From Progne subis subis (lineage: Eukaryota > Chordata > Aves > Passeriformes > Hirundinidae), in NCBI GenBank assembly GCA_022316685.1, contig JAKJHU010000135.1, forward strand, positions 338,001-402,000: 64,000 nucleotides of DNA, in the 5' to 3' direction. Both the position numbers and the translations under genes were made by a program. Below the pieces are notes generated by a model that had not been told where the DNA came from, ran no database searches, and worked only from the letters and a program-made list of their open reading frames with translations. Below are positions 56,251 through 64,000 of this stretch, piece after piece. Position 1 is the stretch's first letter; each line of letters begins with the position of its first letter.

Positions 56251-58334
56251 TGGTCAGGGCCGTGGAACTGATCCCCAAAGTCTCTTTCAGCCCCAGACCA
56301 TTCCCTGGCTCCCTGTGGGGAAAGCTGCCCAGCCCTGAGGTGGGTCTGGGGAGTCTGCAGAGAGGAATTCAGTTTTTGAGGGAAAAAGAACCTTTGTGCA
56401 TCCTTGAACCCGTCTGGATTTCATGGATGAAAATGCATCTCCATGGATTTCATGGAGAAAAAGGCAGGGGACCCAACCAACTCTGGCTTTTCCTGGCAGA
56501 AATCCTGCCCCAGCCCTGGTGCTGCTGCCTGAGAGCAGAAATCCTGATTTCCTGGGCGAAAGAAACCCCATCAGTGCTGCGCTGCCCTGGGGTTTGAAGG
56601 TGTTTTGAGAACGAAACAACACCAAAACTCAAAATTTGGGGAATTTGTTTTCGTCCCTGTTCCCTCCCTGAGCAGAGCCGGTTCTCTGCAGCTCCGCACG
56701 GTCACTGCTGGAGCCCCTGGCTGTGAATCCAGAGCTCCTTGCAAATCCCACCTCAATTTCAGCATCTCTGGAGGACATCCAGCACAGAGATTTATTTTTC
56801 CTTGAAAAGATTGATTGGGCTCCCACCCAGGGCTCAGCCTTTTCCAAGGACTCCTTGGATTTTGCTGGAATTGCCCTCTTTTCCTGACTGCCTGCATTCA
56901 CTGCTCTGGGCTGCCCTCAGGAACCTCAGGTGTCTGTCTTTCCTTCCAGAGCATTTTCCTGAAGGAATTTAGGGTTTGTATCATTTCATCCCCCTCACTC
57001 CTGCCATATCAAGAGCTCTTTTTAGACATAATTCCTGCTATCAGGCTTTACATCCTCCTTTTATCCCTGCAATGGGATAGAATGCTTTTAAAAACCCCAC
57101 TGGCTTTGGGCAGGAGGGTATTTATTTAAGCAAGCTGAGTTCCATATTTTGGTTGAATAATTACCTCCTTTTTCTCTTGCATCCATTTGCTGAACCCCAT
57201 TATTTTCTGCCACTGAAGCCCAAAAAAGTATTTACACAGCTCAGTGCTCCTCAGGCTAAACACGGATGGGATGCTCAATCATGGGAATCAGTGCAAAAAT
57301 CCTTGATTTTTCCTTTTCTCAATGATTTTTGAATCAAGACTAAATAGAGCTGGGAGGGCTGAGGGAAGCAGAGAGATGTTTCTTGTCCTCAATGTGCAGA
57401 AAGTTTGGATCTCTTCCTTGATCCAGGGGAAAGGACCAGAAGTAGGAACATACTTTGGCTTGCAGTTTATTTTTTCTCTGCTTTCCCTTCCCTAATTCAA
57501 ACAAACCCAACCTTTTCCTTGATTGGTGCTGTTCCACGCAGGGATGGGATTTCTCTGGAATCTCCCTGCTGCTCCTCGTGGGCTGGGTGTGGGCAGTTCC
57601 CAGAAAAATCAGGAGATGCTGGAGTGAGACCTGGGCCACTCATTTCTTAATCGGGCTTCTGAAACAAACAAAGCATCAGGGCTGAAAAGTGAAAATTGAA
57701 TTATCTGTTCATCCCCGAAGCTGCTGTTGGACCACGAGCTGTGAAAATGGGGGGAGGGAAATCACACAATTCAATTTAAAAATGTGGGATATTAGTTTTG
57801 GAAGGAGGATCCCTTGATGTGGCTTGCAGGAAGCAGCGTGTGAACCCAGAGAAATACTGGCTTAATCCGGATCCCAAACTGAATTATGGCTGTTTCCCTC
57901 CTGCACTTGCCGGTAGTTTTCCACCGGTTCTGTCTGCTTCCAGTTGGGAAACAGAGGGCAATCCCTGGCTGGAATTTCACCTGATGAACTAGAAGCACTT
58001 CTTTTCCCACCCCTCTGTGAATCAGGACGGTGTTTAAATGAGATTATTTAAGCTTTTCATTACCTTGATTACACACTTCTGATTGTGCTGATGTCAAGAA
58101 TTGTGTGCTGCTACTGATAAAACTTTAAAACCTTCTGAGAGTGTAGAAGAACCTTCCAGAAATACAACTTTTTTTATTCCCTTTTTAACTTTTCCTGGGT
58201 TGTTCCTGAACCCCTTAACCAGAGACTGGAGGTTCCCTCACATGGTGCTGTCTATGCTCCTCTGGAATTATCCATATAAACTCATTTATCTGACACTGGG
58301 TTACATGAAATCACTGATATCTATTTCTTTATCC
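56251..58334. other. Unique non-coding DNA
   Basis: No gene or mobile element is recognised. 'catggatttcatgga' words are repeated near 56,418-56,458. The stretch approaching 58,335 contains mixed 'ttccttt' words that decay out of the pentamer array. Confidence 0.6.
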
Positions 58335-58800
58335 CTTTCCTTTCCTTTCCTTTCCTTTCCTTTCCTTTCCTTTCCTTTCCTTTCCTTTCCTTTCCTTTCC
58401 TTTCCTTTCCTTTCCTTTCCTTTCCTTTCCTTTCCTTTCCTTTCCTTTCCTTTCCTTTCCTTTCCTTTCCTTTCCTTTCCTTTCCTTTCCTTTCCTTTCC
58501 TTTCCTTTCCTTTCCTTTCCTTTCCTTTCCTTTCCTTTCCTTTCCTTTCCTTTCCTTTCCTTTCCTTTCCTTTCCTTTCCTTTCCTTTCCTTTCCTTTCC
58601 TTTCCTTTCCTTTCCTTTCCTTTCCTTTCCTTTCCTTTCCTTTCCTTTCCTTTCCTTTCCTTTCCTTTCCTTTCCTTTCCTTTCCTTTCCTTTCCTTTCC
58701 TTTCCTTTCCTTTCCTTTCCTTTCCTTTCCTTTCCTTTCCTTTCCTTTCCTTTCCTTTCCTTTCCTTTCCTTTCCTTTCCTTTCCTTTCCTTTCCTTTCC
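58335..58800 (+). repeat. Perfect (TTTCC)93 pentanucleotide array
   Basis: About 93 consecutive TTTCC units (466 bp) with no visible substitution or indel. Flanking bases are 'ttatcc' on the left and 'tcccctccag' on the right. The purine strand GGAAA could form triplex-type structures. It creates frames such as FLSFP repeats and KGKER repeats on the other strand, which are not proteins. Confidence 0.97.
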
Positions 58801-59082
58801 TCCCCTCCAGAGGAGGCTGTGAAATGGATTCCAAGTCCAAAGCTGCACCATGAAACATCAACGTTTCATTCAGCGTAATTTCAACATTTCAGCGTAATTT
58901 TCCCATTTGGCCTCTCATTAACACCCAGCCACAAGAGGTGTTTCCCACCCAGTTCCTGCCCGGTCCATAAAGGATGTGTCAGGAGCTCCCTTGAGATGTG
59001 GGCAAGGACAGCAGGAAATTTGCATCCTTGGATTGGTTTTTTTCTCGGATTCTTCTTTTTTCCCTGTTTTTGCACCCGACTG
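58801..59082. other. Unique non-coding DNA
   Basis: Nothing recognisable lies between the pentamer array and the next CR1. A small internal repeat 'tttcattcagcgtaatttc' and 'catttcagcgtaattttcc' occurs at 58,864-58,903. Confidence 0.6.
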
Positions 59083-59182
59083 AGCAGCCTGGGCTGTGGA
59101 GTGTTCCCGGCCAGGGCAGGGGATGGAATGGGATGGGCTTTAGGGTCCCTTCCAGCCCAGACCATCCTGGGATTTTACAATC
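59083..59182 (+). mobile_element. CR1 LINE fragment, 3' end
   Basis: Sense CR1. 'cctgggctgtggagtgttcc' is followed by 'ggatggaatgggatgggctt', 'tagggtcccttccagcccag' and 'accatcctgggattttaca', a decayed terminal part. Confidence 0.8.
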
Positions 59183-59446
59183 CTGGGTGTCCAGTCGGTG
59201 GCTCCAAACCCTTTCTGGGTGTAAAACACAAGAATTGAGATTATCAGGGAATCAGAGGGGTGGGAGAACCTCTCCCAGCACCACTGGGGGCTGTTAATTC
59301 CATTTTTTACTGACCCTTTTGTTCCCAGTGCCATAAGGACCAGGAACATTTATGGCTTCATTTCACAAAGCTTGAATTATTTCAGGGGAGAGGGAAAGGT
59401 TTGTAATTAGGAGCTTTTCCCTGCCCACACCACCAGCATTCCATGG
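59183..59446. other. Unique DNA between two CR1 copies
   Basis: The two CR1 fragments here are in opposite orientation with about 260 bp of unremarkable unique sequence between them. Confidence 0.55.
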
Positions 59447-59640
59447 AATGATGGATTGGTTTGGGTTGGAAGGGACCTCAGGGATCGTCTCACCCACCCC
59501 ATTCCACAATCCCAGGGTGCTCCAACCTGGCCTGGGACATTTCCAGGGATGGAGCAGCCTTAGATTCTCTGGGAATTCCATCCCAGCCCCTCCCCACCCT
59601 CCCAGGGCAGGATTTCTCCCCGATACCCCATGTCCCTGCA
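59447..59640 (-). mobile_element. CR1 LINE fragment
   Basis: Reverse-oriented CR1. 'gattggtttgggttggaagg' is followed by 'gacctcagggatcgtctcac', 'aatcccagggtgctccaacc', 'tggcctgggacatttccagg' and 'cccagcccctccccaccctc'. It closely resembles the copies at 28.8 and 54.4 kb. Confidence 0.92.
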
Positions 59641-60310
59641 CCCTCCGGCACAGGGAATCTGTTTTCTGTGTCCTGCCGTGTCCCAAATTCCCATTCCCAT
59701 CCCTGCACGCACTCCCACACATCCATAAACATATAAATAAATACTGGGTTTGCCCAGCTCTTAAAAATGTTCTGCATCTGCTGCAAGAAGCCACATTTCC
59801 CACCAGCTGGAGAGAAAACATTTTAATATGAGATCAAATATTTGCCTTGTCCAGTGCAAGATGTAATTACACTCGCTCGAGCGCTCTTACACCCGGCAAA
59901 GAAACCAGAATTAGGGGGGGAAAAAAATAAATTTTCAAAGGTGTTTTCATGTCTGTCCTGGGAGGGGGGAAAAAGCCTGGGGAGGGGGGGGATTTTCCCT
60001 AAATAGAAGGATCTGCTGCTTTTTACAAAATAGTCCTGAAATTTCTGATGCCACAGCTCAAATCCTGTAATTATAAGGCAGAGTTTACAAAGTTTTTCGC
60101 CTCCTTAGCACACCTTGGGTTTCGTCGGGGATTGAAAAACTTTTTTAGAGAAAACACCCCAAAAATAGAGGAGCGGAGGTTCTGGCCGCTCTGTGATTCC
60201 CTGGCAGAGCCCACCTGGTGTTGGGTTTGCTCACAAATCCTTTTAACCACGCGGGGGATGAACCTTGCTGAGGACAGGGTGGGGGCTCTTTCCTGGGAGA
60301 GCTGCCCCTG
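59641..60310. other. Unique non-coding DNA
   Basis: No gene is identified. Two short G runs (59,914-59,920 and 59,982-59,990) and several poly-A/T bits occur. The 127-codon frame (60,048-60,431) has no recognisable domain and runs into a minisatellite. Confidence 0.55.
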
Positions 60311-60388
60311 GAATTCTCAGGATTCTGGATTTCTCAGGATTCTGGATTTCTCAGGATTCTGGATTTCTCAGGATTCTGGAATTGTCAG
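60311..60388 (+). repeat. 17-bp minisatellite, ~4.5 units
   Basis: Tandem copies of 'ggattctggatttctca' with nearly perfect identity, bounded by variant units 'gaattctca' at the left and 'ggattctggaattgtcagg' at the right. It gives an open frame with LRILDFSGFWIS-type repeats. The array is young compared with the 18.83-kb one. Confidence 0.93.
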
Positions 60389-60818
60389 GATGGAGGCAGG
60401 AGCTGCTGCTGGCACCCAGCCCATGAAATGAGAGCTGAGCACAGCCAAAAACTGCATGGAGGGCGCCCAGTCCTGAGCAAAACTGGTAAAAAAATTGTCA
60501 TTATTGCTTTTTCTTGGGGAGAGCCCGGTCTGCAAAGATGCTTAAACTCAAGTTTAATCTGAGCAGCTGCGTGGAAATAAAATTTCCAGCTTTCCAAAAA
60601 CTGAGCCCAGGTTTAATCATCTCCCTGGGTTGAAGCTGAGAAAGGATGAGCGAAAACAGAAAATAGAGATACAGCAGAAAGAAACAGCAAAAAAAGCAAG
60701 AATTTGAGTTTCTGGGTTATTTATTCCCCCACATCTCCTTCCCTCAGACCTCAGCAGTTTCAGTTTGATCTCTGCCTCTCACAATCTCTGCTTTCGAGCA
60801 GCAGAGATTAATGATTTT

Positions 60819-60961
60819 CCAACATTTTCTTTTTTGGGCCAAACTTTGCCAAATTTTTGGCTTTTTTTTTTTTTTTCTCCCAACCTTTTCAATTAGGGCC
60901 AAATCAAACTTTGTGATTCTGCTTTTCCAACCTTTTCATTTTTTTGGGCCAAATTTTGCCA
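60819..60961 (+). repeat. Three diverged ~33-bp direct repeats
   Basis: Copies at 60,819-60,852, 60,880-60,913 and 60,927-60,961 share 'ccaac', 'ttttc', 'gggccaaa' and a final 'ctttg'/'ttttgcca'. Spacing is uneven (61 and 47 bp between starts). A T15 run (60,862-60,876) lies between the first two. It is a decayed minisatellite. Confidence 0.7.
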
Positions 60962-61108
60962 CTGTTAAAGCTCCGACTTCATCCTCGGTGTAACTTTGTT
61001 CAAAGCCCAGGAGATTCGGATCAGGACTAAATTTGTCCCTGAGGATTCAGATAAATTTCAAACAGGCCTTGGAGATGTGCAAACTCAATCTTTTGAAAAA
61101 TGAAACAA

Positions 61109-61163
61109 TTTTTATTTTTTTTTAAACTTTTTTTTTTTTTTAATTTTTTATTTTATTTTTCTT
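61109..61163. repeat. T-rich tract
   Basis: T9, T14 and 'taattttttattttattttt' words with A interruptions. Low-complexity sequence. Confidence 0.88.
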
Positions 61164-61634
61164 TCAGCTTGAATAAATGACTGCACTTCCAGAATTACCC
61201 TGCCATTTTTTGCATTTCTGATCTGCCCTGGTGGAAACTCCAGGATTCCCATAGAAAAGGGAATAAAGCCTGGGAATTGTCAGGGATTTTTAAATTCTTT
61301 TGTTTTTACAGGTAAACCCAGTTAAAACCAGTCCTAAAATTGGACTAAACTCCCTCTGTACATTAATTCAAGTGCTGTTTTCTGACATCGTAAGAAATCC
61401 AGAAATTCAGGGGATCTTCAGTTGGGTGTGCCACTGATGGACAATTAACAGCTCCAGTGCTGGGGTTCCTTAATTGTCTAATTACTAAGGAATTGAATTG
61501 CTCAGTCCTGTCCCTGCAGCGTGGGTCTGGACCCCAAAATCTTCCAGGATTTCTTTGGGATGTGCTTTTTCCTCTGATCAGGGCAATTTCTGCCACACAA
61601 AGTAAAATTCAGCATTGGGGGAACATCATGGATC

Positions 61635-61878
61635 TGGTTGGGGTGGGGTTTTTTTGGGATTGGGTTTTTGGCTGGTTTGGGTTTGGTCTGGTGGTTTTGT
61701 TTTTTTTTTTTTTTTTTTTTTTATTTTGTTTGTTTGTTTGTTTTGTTTTGTTTTGTTTTGTTTGTTTTGTTTTATGGGTTTTTTTTTTGTTTTGGGTGTG
61801 GTTTTTTGTTTGTTTTGGGTTGAGGTTTTTTTTATTCTTGTTTGTTTGTTTGTTTGTTTGTTTGTTTTGTTGGTTATT
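61635..61878 (+). repeat. T/G-rich TTTTG/TTTG tract
   Basis: About 240 bp of almost pure T and G. It includes a T23 run (61,700-61,722), (TTTTG)4 near 61,740-61,760 and (TTTG)7 near 61,838-61,863. The complementary strand is CAAAA/CAAA. Open frames through it are hydrophobic artefacts. Confidence 0.93.
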
Positions 61879-64000
61879 GTTGCCAGACCATGATGAGACC
61901 AGGAGGAAGGTTTTGACCTTGACATCATTCAGCCTGCAGGCTCTCGGTGCTAAAACCAGCCCCAGACTTGGTTTATTTTGTTTTTCCCTGTTTATCTTTT
62001 GTTTTTGGGGGGATTTTGTCCATCTGGGAGCTCCAGCACTGAAGGTGCTTCCTCCACTTGCTGTCGTTTGCTAATGTCAGTTCCAACTTCAGATTCCTCC
62101 TCTTTGTTTTCTTTGCATCCTGATGCTTTTGGGAATGAGCCGAATTCCCAGAAAAGCCACCCAAAACTGTGCCATGGTCCTCCTGAGCTGGCCCAGCCCA
62201 GGGACCTTGGGCTCACTCAGAGTCTGCCCAGGCTTTATTTTAAACCAGAACTGTCTGAAACAGCCTTGAAAAATCCCAAAATCCCATGGAGGAGTCGTTT
62301 CCAAACGCCGCAGAAATAATTGCAGCTCCGTGAAAACACTAAAAAAGTGGTTTTTGAAGGGAATCTGCGTGGTTGGAGATGGGACACTCTATAATCAAGC
62401 AATGATTCAATGAAATTTGACCTCAGGCTAATATGTTTTGTCAACCTTCTTCGTTTTTAAACCAGCCCTGTGGCTCTTTTTTGCCGTCCAGAATCCCAAA
62501 ATCCCCCGTGAGGGTGCTGGCTCCTGACAGGTCCGTGGCACCGAGGGGAGGCTTGGCCCTGCTGCCTGGTTTTCCTGTGGATTCCCACTCCCTGGGATGT
62601 GCAGCTGGATTTATTTTGTGTCCCAGTGCAACTCCCAGCTGGGGAATTGTGTTGGGAGAGGGAACGTCCTCACCTGGCTGTGAAAATTTCCCACCTTGGG
62701 GTCTGTAAGGAGGCCAGTGAGTTGGGTTTGGCCAACACCCACGGGCTGAGACGGGGCTGGAATGAGATCAGAGAGGAAAAATCCATTGAAAAAGTCACTT
62801 CTCCCGTTTTTATCTTCGTTTTTGCTTTAATTTGTCAGTTTTATGCCATTCTCCTGTGGACTGAAGAGCTTCTTCTAGAGGATATTTCACTCCTTTTGTG
62901 TGTGACAGCAGCACAAGTGGCCTCACCTTCAGTGGCTTTAATCTCTCTGCTCTGGTTAAAATAATAAATCTGAAATCCGCTGCTGATTTCAACAACCTTC
63001 ATCCACCTCACACTGAATTTTAGAGCCTGACTTTATTGTGATATAATAAAGCTTCTGTTTGGCAAATTACAGAAATCCAGCCCCTGAAATTTTCTGCTGG
63101 GAACTTTTTTCTTTCCCGAGTTTCAAATCTTCTGATGCCTTTTTATTCCCCTTTAATTTGTCAACTTTTTGAATGCTCTACCTCCCCTAACTCTGCTTTC
63201 AGGACATTCAATATCCTAATGAGTGCATCCTTTGTGGATTTTAGGGATTTCTAAATCTGTATTATGCCCTGCCAAAATGTCATTAGTTCAAAAAAAATCC
63301 CCTCTCAACAAGAAGGGGCAACATAATATTTGGGTTTGGCAGGATGTCCGTGATGTTCCTCAATCCCAGATCAAAAATTCAGGGAGGTTTCTTGATTCTC
63401 CTTTAATTGTAGTCCTGATTAAAATTTCCATTTTTCAGGGCTCTTTTTTGTTTTTTTTTTTTTAATGACAAGAGAAACTCATCTCTTTTCTCGAGGAGAG
63501 AAAATCTGCATTCCTACTTTGGGACATTGATAAATCACTTAGACAGAAAGTGTTTGACCTTAAGAGATGACTAAATTAAGACAGCTCTGCCTGCAAGTGC
63601 TCTGCTCAGATTTTCTCTCTTGATTCATTCATAGATAAATTTACTTTAAACACTTCTTAGTTTTCCTCCCTCCCCCCTGAGCTTTGCAAGGCTTCACTCA
63701 TTCATTTTGAAAAACATTTATTCAGAGAAGCCAGGCTCTCTTTTCACTCCGAGCTGGCCTTTTGCTCATTTTCTCACTTGGTAATTCTTGCAGTCCTAAC
63801 GTGAGGTACATTTTTATAGCAAAATCACTGTGTTCCCCAAAGCTCCATCTGCCTTCCCAGGCTCTCCAGATTTTCCTTCTCCCCTCGAGATAAAATGTTC
63901 ATTTATTTTCTTTCCAAGCTCCCGTTCTCGTGTCCCTCCTGGGAATTCTTTGCCCTCTCCATGTTGGATTTCTGACCCAATCCAGTCCCTCCAGAGGTTC
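61879..64000. other. Unique DNA, no gene seen
   Basis: I find no exon, transposon or RNA gene in the final 2.1 kb. There is a T14 run near 63,450-63,463. The composition becomes AT-rich after 62,970. The open frames have no recognisable domain. Confidence 0.6.

Larger units (their letters stand above)
60389..61634. other. Unique DNA with T-rich tract
   Basis: No gene is recognised. It includes the diverged 33-bp repeats at 60,819-60,961 and a T-rich tract at 61,109-61,163. The rest is AT-rich unique sequence. Confidence 0.6.

Noticed and set aside
58101..58861. Long FLSFP and KGKER repeat frames of 176-250 codons
   Set aside because: They are created by the perfect TTTCC pentamer, since a five-base period cycles through three frames without stops.
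1..64000. tRNA, rRNA, CRISPR array or bacterial operon features
   Set aside because: No such structure is seen. The window is vertebrate DNA with CR1 LINEs, and no gene-like clusters are present.

Overview
The window looks like intergenic or intronic DNA from a bird, most likely a songbird (passerine). The best evidence is at least fourteen fragments of CR1, the dominant avian LINE. Several carry the diagnostic 3' end, which reads as a 'ggtcccttccaaccc' type sequence followed by a degenerate 'attctatg' tail. Other supporting traits are a skewed mix of AT-rich unique DNA, short GC/CpG-rich patches, many homopolymer runs of 15-50 bases, and long polypurine/polypyrimidine microsatellites. I found no exon, rRNA, tRNA, CRISPR array or other confidently assignable gene. 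The long open frames are products of simple repeats or CR1 pieces, and none reads as a recognisable protein.

Layout. 1-18 kb is mostly unique sequence with one clear CR1 3' end near 1.6 kb, homopolymer runs, a C/A-rich tract at 14.2 kb and a second CR1 3' end at 17.8 kb. 18-24 kb holds a perfect POU octamer in an AT-rich block, a 17-bp minisatellite (18.83 kb), a G-quadruplex candidate (19.95 kb) and moderately CpG-rich unique DNA. 24.15-24.83 kb is a 680-bp GGGAAA-type polypurine tract. 25-38 kb has CR1 fragments, a CpG-rich patch with clustered GATA motifs (30.7-31.26 kb), a 60-bp minisatellite (32.9 kb), a perfect DR1 nuclear-receptor motif (34.87 kb) and a short direct repeat (37.6 kb). 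38-49 kb is largely unique, with two hairpins, homopolymers and two short CR1 3' ends. 49.2-51.9 kb is the most structured part: a diverged 344/395-bp tandem duplication, followed by a ~140-bp inverted duplication (about 92% identical arms) whose distal arm interrupts a CR1. 52-64 kb holds more CR1 copies, a TAGTAA hexamer array, a 530-bp polypyrimidine tract, a perfect (TTTCC)93 array, a 17-bp minisatellite and a GT-rich tract.

There are no genes to assemble into a pathway. What can be said about function is limited to candidate regulatory patches, which are judged only by motif content and composition, and to the history of repeats and duplications. All identity figures are hand counts from the sequence.
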